A stretch of DNA of 64,000 nt from JAAGZL01 sp050291365 (GCA_050291365.1 JBNKJS010000044.1:1-64000), one strand, 5' to 3'; shown: positions 1 to 8,022, numbered from the stretch's first letter. The notes: generated by a model from the letters alone, not told the origin. Program-made: numbers and translations.

Positions 1-155
1 GTCTGGGGTGGATTCGCTAAAACTTAACCAGAATCGCTGTATACGTGCCCTGTCTGTCGGGCGGTATCCAGTTAAATATAATCGACAGCTCTAAGCATGT
101 AGAGCCGAAGGCGGAGTACCTGCGGACGCGGGTTCGATCCCCGCCGCCTCCACCA
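1..155 (+). ncRNA. ssrA: tmRNA (transfer-messenger RNA), 3' part, cut by window edge
   Basis: This is the 3' end of tmRNA, which rescues ribosomes stalled on broken mRNAs and tags the unfinished protein for degradation. The stretch CTAAGCATGTAG at about 91-102, the T-arm core GGTTCGATCC at 131-140 and the encoded CCA ending at 155 are what tmRNAs of this group show at their 3' ends. Only about 155 of the usual 350-400 bases lie inside the window, so the tag reading frame and the 5' acceptor strand are missing. tmRNA 3' ends are common integration sites, but no integrase follows here. Confidence 0.9.
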
Positions 156-161
156 AACAAC

Positions 162-200
162 AAAGGGTCACCCATTGGGTGGCCCTTTGGTGTTTTAGGG
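162..200 (+). terminator. Rho-independent terminator after ssrA
   Basis: An inverted repeat starts seven bases after the tmRNA CCA. AAAGGGTCACCC (162-173) pairs with GGGTGGCCCTTT (177-188) with one G-U pair and a three-base loop, and is followed by GGTGTTTT. Confidence 0.8.
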
Positions 201-434
201 TTGGGATTACGAACACGCGGAGCGGGTTTTGGACAGGATGTAATTATGCCACGGAGGCCATGGACGGCCGAGAGCGGCGTAACAAGACACCGGGAAGTGT
301 CGCAGAACAGCGCGCAGCGCTGGCCCAGAAGGGGTGAGGCTAGAGTCTGAATAGCCCCACCGCCTCCAAGCAATCAAGAGCGAGATCGTAAGAGTTTGCC
401 CTTTGCATTTGGGGGTGTGTTCAATCTGCCCCGC
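201..434. other. Intergenic stretch without a supported gene
   Basis: About 230 bases lie between the tmRNA terminator and maoP. A rightward frame without a start codon or ribosome binding site stays open until a TGA at 335-337 and could be a relic. The string CCACCGCCTCCAA at 356-368 partly echoes the tmRNA acceptor end. No promoter or RNA structure could be supported. Confidence 0.3.
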
Positions 435-803
435 CTATCCTTCTAACTCTTCTAGGTCTTCAGGCAAATCGCTTTCATCGATTTCGATCTGAAGGGGTCT
501 TTTTATAATAGCGCCGAAGGGAGAGACTGATGGCCTTTTTTTAATCTTTTGACAGTAACGCATCCAAACATTTTCATGATCTGACATAGGTTCAGCTTCA
601 CCGCGACAAACAGCAACGAACCTGGCTTCCTCCTCATTCTCAGGCTCTTGAATACCCATATGCAGTGCTTCATAAGCCTTGCCATGACGCTCCAGTAAAT
701 CGGCCTGTTCACAAGTAAATTCACCACTGCGCGCAATCCCATAAGGAAAATGTTTATCTGAATAAAACTTGGAATTGCTATAAAATGAGTCTTTTTCCTG
801 CAT
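435..803 (-). CDS. maoP: MaoP/YifE family protein (DUF413)
   Basis: This 122-residue protein is a clear DUF413 member. The family core is recognisable as FTCEQADLLERHG (about 29-41) and EEEARFVAVCRGEAEP (about 57-72), which match E. coli MaoP (YifE) closely in wording and spacing. In E. coli, MaoP acts with the DNA site maoS to organise the Ori macrodomain of the chromosome; whether that function holds outside Enterobacterales is not known from this sequence. The gene is transcribed divergently from an HdfR-like LysR gene, the same arrangement as yifE-hdfR in E. coli, which supports orthology. The C-terminus is acidic (DLPEDLEELEG). No signal peptide or membrane segment is seen, so it should be cytoplasmic. 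Confidence 0.85.
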   Translation of the reverse strand: MQEKDSFYSNSKFYSDKHFPYGIARSGEFTCEQADLLERHGKAYEALHMGIQEPENEEEARFVAVCRGEAEPMSDHENVWMRYCQKIKKRPSVSPFGAIIKRPLQIEIDESDLPEDLEELEG

Positions 804-924
804 TTCAATAAATAATTACTATCGTTAATATTGCTGTGGCGATTATCGCTAGCAGATATATGAGAGTAAATTGAGTATTTTTTGTTATTATTAATAGATA
901 TTTTCGATCGTTTGAGTCAGAGCA
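804..924. promoter_or_regulatory. Divergent regulatory region between maoP and hdfR
   Basis: The 121-bp AT-rich spacer must hold both divergent promoters. It contains a short palindrome, GCGAT-T-ATCGC at 839-849, within a longer imperfect dyad starting near 820 (ATCGTTAATATTGC). LysR regulators usually bind T-N11-A dyads between themselves and the divergent gene, so this is the natural autoregulation site. In E. coli the maoS element lies near maoP; I could not identify a counterpart by sequence. Confidence 0.45.
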
Positions 925-1806
925 ATGAACACAGATTTGCTAAGGACATTCTTGGAAGTTGCTAAAACCCGCCATTTTGGCCACGCAGCTGAAAATCTTT
1001 ATCTGACTCAGTCAGCAGTGAGCTCACGTATTAAACAGCTTGAAGAGACTCTTGGCGTCACTCTATTTACCCGCAAGCGGAACAATATACTGCTCACATC
1101 TTCTGGTGATAGGCTATTGCCCCATGCTGAGAATATGCTGGCTTCATGGCAACTAACCATGCAGGAAGTTGGAATCCCTAAGCAACAAAATCTGCAACTG
1201 GCATTAGGCGGCACTTCAAACCTATGGGATACCTTCCTAAAGTCTGTTTTACCCAAACTTTCAGCCCAGTTCCCGAACCTGTATCTACGAACAGAGATAA
1301 ACCAGTCTCACAATCTTTTTCGTGCATTGTTGGGTGGACGACTTGATATTTGTGCCACTTTGGATGCACAAACAAACATTGACCTTGATTCAAAAAAAAT
1401 CGGTTTGCTCGAATTGATTATGGTGTGCAATACACCTAACAAGTCGCTTGATGACGTACCAGAGCTAGGCCATGTATTTGTGGACTGGGGAACAGCCTTT
1501 AACTTACAGCAAGCTCGCCTCTTCGCTGAACCTATTGCACCAATACTACACACTTCACAAAGCCATATAGCGTTGGAATTTATCCTTAGTCATAAAGGTG
1601 CAGCATATCTACCCCTGGCATTAGTAGAAAGTTATCTTTTGGAGCAGAGATTATTTAAAGTCATAGATGCACAGAAGATCAATCAGGATGTCTATCTGAT
1701 ATACCCTAAGATTGCAGATAAAGCTGATTCACTAGGCCCGATTATTAACTTTCTTGAAGAGCTTGATATAAAACCGTATACATCTGTTCAAATGCGCAAC
1801 AAATAA
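925..1806 (+). CDS. hdfR: HdfR-like LysR family transcriptional regulator
   Basis: This 293-residue LysR regulator has an N-terminal winged helix-turn-helix (residues 1-60) followed by a substrate-binding-like effector domain. The start MNTDLLRTFLEVAKTRHFG and the segments YLTQSAVSSRIKQLE and LFTRKRNNILLT read almost like E. coli HdfR, which represses the flagellar master operon flhDC and activates gltBD. It is divergent from maoP exactly as in E. coli. This genome carries a Pseudomonas/Vibrio-type flagellar operon in which flhDC is not expected, so the E. coli target may not apply. The DNA-binding domain closely resembles that of the LysR gene at 3821-4654, and the two probably arose by duplication. 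The ligand is unknown. Confidence 0.8.
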   Translation: MNTDLLRTFLEVAKTRHFGHAAENLYLTQSAVSSRIKQLEETLGVTLFTRKRNNILLTSSGDRLLPHAENMLASWQLTMQEVGIPKQQNLQLALGGTSNLWDTFLKSVLPKLSAQFPNLYLRTEINQSHNLFRALLGGRLDICATLDAQTNIDLDSKKIGLLELIMVCNTPNKSLDDVPELGHVFVDWGTAFNLQQARLFAEPIAPILHTSQSHIALEFILSHKGAAYLPLALVESYLLEQRLFKVIDAQKINQDVYLIYPKIADKADSLGPIINFLEELDIKPYTSVQMRNK

Positions 1807-1967
1807 ATCATAAAGTCAGGCAATTTTTTCTAACAAATGCGGAGGGATTACCGGACCTGCATCCATCTCGCCGCTTACGCGGCTCTTGCTTCGTCGCGGC
1901 TCTGCCGCTCCTCGTCGAACCCATCTCTTTTGATTACCTCGGGATTCGAACCCCTACCCTCTAATAA
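1807..1967. other. Low-complexity intergenic block downstream of hdfR
   Basis: About 160 bases separate hdfR from the tRNA-Ser terminator. Positions 1866-1920 form a CG-rich run of short repeated words (CGCCGCTTACGCGGCTC, TCGTCGCGGCTCTGCC) that can fold on itself. At about 1938-1962 the minus strand contains GGGGTTCGAATCCC, which looks like a tRNA T-arm whose outer stem pairs are broken. It may be a degenerate tRNA fragment. No gene is supported. Confidence 0.35.
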
Positions 1968-1996
1968 CTAAAAAACCCGCCGTAAAGGCGGGTTCT
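1968..1996 (-). terminator. Rho-independent terminator of tRNA-Ser
   Basis: On the minus strand AACCCGCC, a short loop and GGCGGGTT form a stem just downstream of the tRNA-Ser CCA end, followed by a run of six T residues (plus-strand A run at 1970-1975). Confidence 0.8.
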
Positions 1997-2003
1997 TAGT
2001 TTT

Positions 2004-2094
<91 letters not shown>

Positions 2095-2203
2095 AGAAAA
2101 CCTGATATTTAGCCTTCGCTCCTTGAAGACGTTATTAGTAGGAGCACGCTGACGTGCTCGTTATTCGGGCCTATGGCCCTCATTTGTCGGCGAGGCCTCG
2201 GTG

Positions 2204-2225
2204 CAGCCACTCGGACACCTCTCCA
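2204..2225 (-). repeat. Duplicated 5' fragment of tRNA-Ser
   Basis: Twenty-two bases at 2204-2225 repeat 2074-2095 exactly: the first 21 bases of tRNA-Ser plus one flanking base. The copy sits 130 bp upstream of the intact tRNA in the same orientation. The remainder of a tRNA is missing, so it is a relic, either from a tandem tRNA duplication that decayed or from a recombination event at the tRNA. Confidence 0.75.
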
Positions 2226-2380
2226 AAAACAAGGGCGCAAGATTAAACTAGATTGAGGTTCTAAGCAATCTCCAGAGGCCATTTTCTTATTAAAATAGTC
2301 ATTCCAGTGACATTTTTTACGGCGATTTACAGGGCAATCTTGTGTATTGAATATCCCTAATCAATGTTTTGATTGTTTTG

Positions 2381-2410
2381 TTAACAATCTTCGACTATTT
2401 CTAGTATATT
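2381..2410 (+). promoter_or_regulatory. Candidate sigma-70 promoter for the methyltransferase gene
   Basis: TTAACA (2381-2386) and TATATT (2405-2410) are separated by 18 bp, and the start codon follows 37 bases later. The spacing and both hexamers are acceptable but not perfect. Confidence 0.4.
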
Positions 2411-2446
2411 CCACCCACTGCTGGAACTCTCAATTGGGATACATTC

Positions 2447-3286
2447 ATGGCTAAAAATAAAGGTAATAAGAATAAGTCAAAAAATAAGCCGTCTATAGCT
2501 GAAAGGGCTGACCGTCATCAGCTCTATGAACTGTCAGTTCAATGTTCTGAATCAGAAGTTGATTTCGTTGATGATGCCTACAAGCGGTTGCGAGGCCGAC
2601 GGGCAAAACTCATGCGCGAAGATTTTTGTGGAACCGCCAATGTCTGCTGCGAGTGGGTAAATAGACGCAAGGATAATTACGCCATTGGGGTAGATATTGA
2701 TCGGGAGGTTCTAGGCTGGGGCCAGAAACATAAGGTAAACAAGTTATCTTCCAATAAACAAAAACGTATTGAGTTGATTCCATCTAATGTTCTAGAAGTA
2801 AAAACAGAGTCGCCAGATATGATCTTGGCTATGAACTTCAGCTACTGGCTGTTTAAACAGCGCAAAGATCTTCTTAAATATTTTAAAAGCGTGCGCTCTG
2901 CCCTAAAAAGTGACGGAATACTCTTTTTCGATGCCTATGGCGGTTATGACTCATTCAAGGAGATTGTGGAAGAACGTCTGGTTGAAGAAGGAAACTTTAA
3001 CTATATATGGGAACAGGAGAGATACAACCCCATTGACGGAAATTTGATCTCCCACATTCACTTCTCATTCCCTGATGGATCTCGTCTGGATAATGCATTT
3101 AGCTACGATTGGCGTCTATGGACCCTGCCGGAGATTCAAGATCTGCTACATGACGCCGGCTTCAGTAAAATTACCATATTCTGGCAGGGCTTTGATGAGG
3201 ATGGAGAACCTGATGGTGACTTTCAGCCTGCAATTTTAGCTGATGCTGATGCAGGTTGGATATGCTACGTAGCTGCGGAAAAATAG
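2447..3286 (+). CDS. Class I SAM-dependent methyltransferase
   Basis: This 279-residue protein has a lysine/asparagine-rich N-terminal tail (residues 1-15) and then a Rossmann methyltransferase core. Motif I is EDFCGTANVCCEW (about 58-70), and the acidic residue that binds the SAM ribose is in IGVDIDREVL (about 79-88). A later segment, DMILAMNFSYWLFKQRKDLLKYF, is typical of methyltransferases that act on small molecules or proteins, and the C-terminal half contains a YDWRLWTLPEI segment with a WxLxEI pattern near the substrate site. The substrate cannot be inferred. The gene stands alone, between a tRNA and an opposing gene. No signal peptide is seen, so the location is cytoplasmic. Confidence 0.75.
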   Translation: MAKNKGNKNKSKNKPSIAERADRHQLYELSVQCSESEVDFVDDAYKRLRGRRAKLMREDFCGTANVCCEWVNRRKDNYAIGVDIDREVLGWGQKHKVNKLSSNKQKRIELIPSNVLEVKTESPDMILAMNFSYWLFKQRKDLLKYFKSVRSALKSDGILFFDAYGGYDSFKEIVEERLVEEGNFNYIWEQERYNPIDGNLISHIHFSFPDGSRLDNAFSYDWRLWTLPEIQDLLHDAGFSKITIFWQGFDEDGEPDGDFQPAILADADAGWICYVAAEK

Positions 3287-3308
3287 CACATTTGAGAAGT
3301 GTGAACCC

Positions 3309-3348
3309 AAAAAAAACCCGACCAACCAAGTAAATAGGCCGATCGGGT
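3309..3348 (-). terminator. Probable terminator between convergent genes
   Basis: ACCCGA at 3316-3321 pairs with TCGGGT at 3343-3348 across a 21-base loop region that can add a few pairs. On the minus strand the stem is followed by a T run (plus-strand A run at 3309-3316), so it would end the leftward gene at 3393-3635. Confidence 0.55.
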
Positions 3349-3392
3349 ATCTAATTGGTTAGATGTAAGTCTATAACATAATCAAGCCCTGA

Positions 3393-3635
3393 CTAGTCTT
3401 GTCTCTCTTCGCTTTCGGTCTCAGACTCTGCATCATGTTGAGTGTCATCCTGCTCAATACCTTGGATACACTCTTTGATATAGTCATCAAGCTCATCCGC
3501 AGAAATCTTATCTTCCTCAGCATAACCGTAGCAACGCTTCTCCATCTCTTCCACACTCTCTTCTGCAACGACAGATGCTGTGGTTCCAAACACTAGCAGC
3601 AGTGCCATCAGATGCAAAAACGAAGTTTTTTTCAT
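3393..3635 (-). CDS. Small acidic secreted protein of unknown function
   Basis: This 80-residue protein begins with a classical signal peptide, MKKTSFLHLMALLLVFGTTA, with likely cleavage after SVVA. The mature part is very acidic and carries two cysteines in the pattern CYGYAEEDKISADELDDYIKEC (20 residues apart, counting between them), which could form one disulfide, and ends in a run of D/E/S residues. I chose the ATG at 3635 because AAAGGAAAAG lies just upstream and the signal peptide starts there; an open frame upstream lacks such a site. I do not recognise the family. The location is probably periplasmic. It is divergent from the LysR gene at 3821, 185 bp away. Confidence 0.6.
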   Translation of the reverse strand: MKKTSFLHLMALLLVFGTTASVVAEESVEEMEKRCYGYAEEDKISADELDDYIKECIQGIEQDDTQHDAESETESEERQD

Positions 3636-3820
3636 GACAACTTTTCCTTTCATTATAGGTAAATAACTGCCCATCAAAACACCTTGGCTTTGAATAGGCC
3701 TGGAAACCTTAGCCAGATAGAATCTAGCTAGAGAATTTGAGCTATTTATATGGGATAACATATGAATTTACGAGTAAATATTTATTGTCGACACGATTAA
3801 GAGCGGTTATCGTTGCAGCC

Positions 3821-4654
3821 ATGGATATCTCACTTCTGAAGACCTTTCTTTCTGTTGTTAGGACTCGCCATTTTGGTAAGGCAGGAGATGTTTTATTCGT
3901 TACTCAAGCGGCGGTTAGTGCCCGCATTAAGTTGTTGGAAAGTACCCTAGGTACTCAATTGTTCACTAGAGGTCGCAACAACATCCAGCTCACGCCAGCA
4001 GGGGAGCGGTTGCTTCGACATGCAGAGATCATCGTCCACGGATGGGAAAGGGCCAGGCTTGATGTTGCCCTGGAAACACAGTATTCACAGTCCTTGGCCG
4101 TAGGTTCAACCATAGATCTGTGGCATATTAGCGTTAGGAACTGGGTAGAAAACATCTATAAGACGCGAACCAATCTGACTCTACATCTTGAAATGAGCAA
4201 GGTGGATACCCTGGTCAATATGGTTCTCAACGGCGTTCTGGATCTTGCCTTTGTTTTTGAACCACCAACCACCTCTGAGCTAATCGCCAAGCAGATGACA
4301 AAAATCCCCCTAGTGCTTGTCAGTAGCATCCCGCATGCAACACTGGAAGATGTCTTCAAGGAGGATTATCTTCTTGTGGACTGGGGCAGAAGTTTTTCAA
4401 TAACCCATGCGGCATTCGTCGAAGACCGCTGCATACCACGGGCACATTGCAGCGCCAGTGGAATGGCCCTTGATCTGCTGCTATCCCAGGGCGGGTCCTG
4501 TTACCTAGCGAAACAGATGGTTGAATCCTACCTGGATAGTGGCGATCTATTCCTAGTCTCAGGCGCACCAACTATTGAGCGCTTCTCATACGCGGTATTC
4601 CGACCTGAAAATGAATGCTCAGAGTTAATACAGGACATCTTAGCAGCATTATAG
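3821..4654 (+). CDS. LysR family regulator, HdfR paralog
   Basis: This 277-residue LysR regulator is a second HdfR-type protein. MDISLLKTFLSVVRTRHFGK, TQAAVSARIKLLESTLG and LFTRGRNNIQLTPAGERLL align position by position with the first 75 residues of the gene at 925-1806, while the effector domains are more diverged, as expected if they answer different signals. The frame is open upstream to a TTG at 3737, but that would add 28 residues with no counterpart in the family, so the ATG at 3821 is taken. The neighbour transcribed away from it is the small secreted protein at 3393-3635, a possible target. The ligand and regulon are unknown. Confidence 0.8.
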   Translation: MDISLLKTFLSVVRTRHFGKAGDVLFVTQAAVSARIKLLESTLGTQLFTRGRNNIQLTPAGERLLRHAEIIVHGWERARLDVALETQYSQSLAVGSTIDLWHISVRNWVENIYKTRTNLTLHLEMSKVDTLVNMVLNGVLDLAFVFEPPTTSELIAKQMTKIPLVLVSSIPHATLEDVFKEDYLLVDWGRSFSITHAAFVEDRCIPRAHCSASGMALDLLLSQGGSCYLAKQMVESYLDSGDLFLVSGAPTIERFSYAVFRPENECSELIQDILAAL

Positions 4655-4858
4655 AGCGTACGAATAGCTGTCGTGGCTACCCGTTGTAAACAGAGTTTTA
4701 ACCACTGTACATCAGCACCCTAGGTAAGCGCGCTGTAATAATTCTTCTGTACTGATCAATAAAAACATTTTGTTTCACTTTGCCAGACTCATAGTCTAAT
4801 AATTGGTATTGACTATAGATTTGATAACCGCACTTTATTACTACAGGAGATCACAGAC

Positions 4859-5038
4859 GTGAGCAGGCGGATACAAAATGACTTTGATGAAGAAATCAAT
4901 AATGAGATTGATGAACTGGCTTATAAATTACGCTTTCGCCACCCCAATAGCAGAAAACGCAATCGTATCGCTGATAATAAACCTTCCCACAAAATTAAGC
5001 GGAATCGACCAAAGTATGATGAAGCAGAGTATGATTAA
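4859..5038 (+). CDS. Small basic/acidic protein, 59 residues, unknown
   Basis: A GTG start at 4859 is preceded by AGGAGA eight bases upstream, a good ribosome binding site. The 59-residue product has an acidic first third (DFDEEINNEIDELAYKL), a basic middle (RHPNSRKRNR) and ends in an acidic DEAEYD. It has no signal peptide or membrane segment. The strong binding site and mixed-charge composition favour a real gene. I do not recognise the family. It stands alone, about 200 bp after the LysR gene and about 290 bp before the RimB-like gene. Confidence 0.55.
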   Translation: MSRRIQNDFDEEINNEIDELAYKLRFRHPNSRKRNRIADNKPSHKIKRNRPKYDEAEYD

Positions 5039-5098
5039 TACTAACTTACCTGGATAGATCATCTGGGGTTCGCCCAATTCACAGAAACACCACTAGTG

Positions 5099-5120
5099 CC
5101 TACCGTATTACTACGGTAGG
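5099..5120. other. Strong short hairpin in intergenic DNA
   Basis: CCTACCGTA and TACGGTAGG form a perfect nine-base stem around the loop TTAC, about 60 bases after the small gene at 4859-5038. There is no T run on either side, so it is not a standard terminator. It could protect an mRNA end or be a protein-binding dyad. Confidence 0.5.
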
Positions 5121-5329
5121 TACCAGCTTGCCATCTACTAATAACAGATTAGCCTTAGGCCAGTTGCAGCCATAGAAAATAACCCTTGTAAACATCCACA
5201 ATCTCACAGATATCTAGCTCATGGCGGTGGGTATCATCCCTTATACCGTTTATACTTACGGACAACGAAGGATTAATCCCAAGCCTGGACTGGTTGACCA
5301 GGCACAGGCTAAAACAAGAGAGAAAATTA

Positions 5330-5791
5330 TTGACTGAACAAAGACGATTACTAGGCTGGCGTGAATGGGTACAACTGCCCGACCTTGGACTGCCCATGAT
5401 GAAGGCCAAAGTAGATACGGGCGCCCGCACCTCCTGCCTGCACGCATTCGCCCTGGAGACCTTCAAGCGCGATGGGATTGGTTGGGTCAGGTTTAGCGTC
5501 CATCCAATACAGGCAAATATCGAAGAAGTGGTTGAATGTGAGGCACTCATAGCCGACATAAGGCCGGTAAGAGACTCAGGAGGTCATACAGAAGAACGTA
5601 TTGTCATAAAAACCTGTATTGCAATTGGTAACTGGAGGGATGAGATTGAGATGACGCTGACCTCACGTGACGACATGAGATTCCGCATACTGCTGGGGCG
5701 CACCGCAATTGTGGCAGGCAAATTCATCATTAACCCTGCCCTGTCTTACGAGCAAAGCGGTAGAAACGAACACATTGAGGCATCTTCATGA
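5330..5791 (+). CDS. rimB: RimB-like retropepsin family protease (PF05618)
   Basis: This protein of about 153 residues belongs to the family named ATP-dependent zinc protease or RimB, now regarded as a retropepsin-like aspartic protease. The key motif is KVDTGARTSCLHA, in which DTGA is the aspartic protease active-site signature. LLGRTAI near the C-terminus is the matching strand seen in the family. In pseudomonads RimB works with RimK to process poly-glutamate tails on ribosomal protein S6. I chose the TTG at 5330 because GAGAGA precedes it at a suitable distance and it gives the family's usual N-terminus; a TTG at 5294 is a longer alternative. The gene overlaps rimK by four bases (ATGA), so the two are translationally coupled. 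Confidence 0.8.
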   Translation: MTEQRRLLGWREWVQLPDLGLPMMKAKVDTGARTSCLHAFALETFKRDGIGWVRFSVHPIQANIEEVVECEALIADIRPVRDSGGHTEERIVIKTCIAIGNWRDEIEMTLTSRDDMRFRILLGRTAIVAGKFIINPALSYEQSGRNEHIEASS

Positions 5792-6693
5792 AAATAGCCA
5801 TTCTTTCACGCAATCCAAAACTCTATTCCACCCGCAGATTGGTTGAGGCAGCAAAGGAGCGGGGGCACGAATACAGGGTACTGGATGCACTACGCTGTTA
5901 CATGAACATCACCTCGCTCCGTCCATCCATCCATTACAAGGGTGAAGATCTCGTGGGATTTGATGCCATTATTCCCCGCATCGGTGCCTCTATCACCTTC
6001 TACGGCACAGCTGTCCTGCGACAGTTTGAGATGATGGGTGTATATCCACTCAATGAGTCAGTTGCCGTCACCCGCTCTCGCGACAAACTAAGATCGCTAC
6101 AACTTCTAGCACGCAAGGGGATAGGTCTGCCGGTTACTGGTTTTGCTCACTCTCCGGACGATATTCAAGATATGATGCGCATGATGGGTGGTGCACCAGC
6201 AGTGATTAAGTTACTTGAAGGCACCCAGGGTATTGGGGTGGTCTTGGCTGAAACGCCTAAGGCAGTAGAAAGTGTAGTTGAAGCGTTTATGGGCCTAAGG
6301 GCAAATATTCTTATCCAGGAATTCATCCAAGAAGCTGGTGGGGCTGATATCCGCTGTTTTGTCATTGGCAGCAAAGTGGTTGCTGCCATGAAACGCCAAG
6401 GTAAGGAAGGTGAATTTCGCTCCAATCTACACAGGGGTGGTTCTGCCACGCTGGTACGGCTCACGCCGGAAGAACGTTCTACGGCTGTGCGTGCAGCCAA
6501 GATCATGGGGTTAAATGTATGCGGTGTAGATATCCTCAGATCTAATCATGGCCCCGTAGTAATGGAGGTCAACTCATCTCCTGGACTGGAAGGCATCGAA
6601 ACTGCAACAGGTAAAAACGTGGCAGGTATGATTGTTGATTTTATCGAGAAAAACGCCAAGCCACACAAAACCAGAACAAAAGGCAGGGGATAA
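5788..6693 (+). CDS. rimK: Ribosomal protein S6 modification ligase RimK
   Basis: This 301-residue ATP-grasp enzyme adds glutamate residues to the C-terminus of ribosomal protein S6. It is almost colinear with E. coli RimK (300 residues): an N-terminal MKIAILSRNPKLYSTRRL, HYKGEDLVGFDAIIPRIG, LRQFEMMGVYPLNES, then the ATP-grasp segments KLLEGTQGIGVVLAE and RSNLHRGGSA, and the metal-binding VMEVNSSPGLEGIE. It overlaps the protease gene upstream and is followed five bases later by an aspartoacylase-family gene, giving a three-gene operon. It acts in the cytoplasm on ribosomes. Related ligases modify other peptides, so S6 as the substrate is inferred from similarity. Confidence 0.93.
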   Translation: MKIAILSRNPKLYSTRRLVEAAKERGHEYRVLDALRCYMNITSLRPSIHYKGEDLVGFDAIIPRIGASITFYGTAVLRQFEMMGVYPLNESVAVTRSRDKLRSLQLLARKGIGLPVTGFAHSPDDIQDMMRMMGGAPAVIKLLEGTQGIGVVLAETPKAVESVVEAFMGLRANILIQEFIQEAGGADIRCFVIGSKVVAAMKRQGKEGEFRSNLHRGGSATLVRLTPEERSTAVRAAKIMGLNVCGVDILRSNHGPVVMEVNSSPGLEGIETATGKNVAGMIVDFIEKNAKPHKTRTKGRG

Positions 6694-6698
6694 TACAG

Positions 6699-7742
6699 AT
6701 GCGGCCTGACTTTGAAATAGCAAACACAAAGATTAAAGCAGGTTGCCGAGAGGTAGTCAGGTTACCCTTGCCTGGCATGTACACACATACGCCGCTGTGG
6801 ATGCCAATTCATGTAGCACATGGCAGAAGGAATGGACCTACACTATTCATCAGCGCCGCCATCCACGGCGACGAGATCAATGGTGTGGAGATAATTCGCA
6901 GAGTCCTATCATTATCATCATTAAGGCGGCTCAGCGGTACCATACTCGCTGTTCCGATAGTCAATGTATTAGGATTTAACAACCATTCCCGCTATCTACC
7001 AGACCGGCGCGATCTGAATCGAAGCTTTCCTGGACGCGAGTTAGGAACTCTTGCAGGACGTATGGCAAACACATTTATGTCACAGGTAGTTATGCGTTCT
7101 GATCTCGGAATTGATCTGCACACTGCGGCCATACATCGTGATAACTTTCCCCAGATACGCGTCGATCTAAATGATAAGGAAATAGCCCCACTGGCAAAGG
7201 CGTTTGGTACGCCAGTTCTGTTACACTCAGCTGCCCCTGATGGCACACTGCGTGCTGCAGCCGCACGTGAGTCAGTGTCCGTGATGGTGTATGAGTCGGG
7301 AGAGGCATTGCGTTTTGACGAAGTCTCAATTCGGGTCGGCGTCAGCGGTATCATTAACGTACTACGTCAGCTTGGAATGTTACCCACACCGAAAAAAAAC
7401 AAACCCCCCAGGCTCGCAGCACTATTACGTTCCAGCGCGTGGGTCCGTGCACCCCAGAGTGGCATCCTACGTGCTCAGGTTAAGCTTGGTGGTATGGTTT
7501 CAAAAGGTGAACAATTGGGCATTATTGCCGACCCTACAGGCCATATGGATGAACCTATCATTGCCCCATTTGACGGCATCATTATCGGACGAACTAATAT
7601 CCCTTTGGTCTACGAAGGTGAAGCGTTGTATCACATTGGTCGTACCCACCAGACCTCCCTGCTAGAACAACATCTAGACGGAATGCAAGATAATGAGTTG
7701 CTAGAAGCTCCAGAGCTGGTTGAAGAACCTGCAATCGTATAA
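6699..7742 (+). CDS. Succinylglutamate desuccinylase/aspartoacylase family protein
   Basis: This 347-residue protein is a zinc-dependent M14-type amide hydrolase of the AstE/aspartoacylase family. The zinc ligands are visible in AAIHGDEINGVEI (HxxE) and in the later histidine of LGIDLHTAA; NLNRSFPG-type wording (DRRDLNRSFPG) supplies the substrate-binding arginines. The C-terminal 110 residues form a biotinyl-lipoyl-like beta domain (SGILRAQVKLGGMVSKGEQLG), as in other members. It is the third gene of the rimB-rimK operon. That linkage recurs in many gammaproteobacteria, so it may trim or process the same glutamylated product, but the substrate is not established. Confidence 0.82.
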   Translation: MRPDFEIANTKIKAGCREVVRLPLPGMYTHTPLWMPIHVAHGRRNGPTLFISAAIHGDEINGVEIIRRVLSLSSLRRLSGTILAVPIVNVLGFNNHSRYLPDRRDLNRSFPGRELGTLAGRMANTFMSQVVMRSDLGIDLHTAAIHRDNFPQIRVDLNDKEIAPLAKAFGTPVLLHSAAPDGTLRAAAARESVSVMVYESGEALRFDEVSIRVGVSGIINVLRQLGMLPTPKKNKPPRLAALLRSSAWVRAPQSGILRAQVKLGGMVSKGEQLGIIADPTGHMDEPIIAPFDGIIIGRTNIPLVYEGEALYHIGRTHQTSLLEQHLDGMQDNELLEAPELVEEPAIV

Positions 7743-7961
7743 ACACCTTTGTAATAAGGCACGTCATTCGTACTTATTTAGCGTGGGTGACGATATTTGT
7801 TTTACAAAAAACTCCGCTATAGCAATCGTGATTTCATAATTATCTTGAGGAAATATTGGTCTAAGCTGTGCCGCTATGGACCTCAAATCCAGGTTGAGTA
7901 ATTTCTGCTTTCAACATCTGATACAGAGTCAACTAACCAAGTCTTTATTATATATTTCATC

Positions 7962-7990
7962 TAAAAAAAGACCGGCAAGTGCCGGCCTGT
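7962..7990 (-). terminator. Terminator closing the flagellar/chemotaxis operon
   Basis: GCCGGC-ACTT-GCCGGT on the minus strand is followed by seven T residues (plus-strand A run at 7963-7969). The plus side also has a loose T-rich tail (TTTATTTT), so it may work in both directions and also end the rimK operon. Confidence 0.8.
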
Positions 7991-8022
7991 TTATTTTGTT
8001 AATCTTGCTTGCTAGTTTAATT

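Noticed and set aside
17..373. Leftward open frame of 118 codons across the ssrA end
   Set aside because: It runs antisense through tmRNA and its terminator, has no ribosome binding site and its composition reflects the RNA gene.
804..924. A maoS element between maoP and hdfR
   Set aside because: I do not have a reliable recollection of the maoS sequence and could not match it, so no site was called.
3737..3820. TTG start extending the second LysR protein by 28 residues
   Set aside because: The added part has no counterpart in HdfR-type regulators, whose N-terminus begins at the helix just after the ATG at 3821.
5155..5559. Leftward 134-codon frame over the RimB-like gene
   Set aside because: Antisense to a well-supported protease gene with a conserved active site; no independent support.
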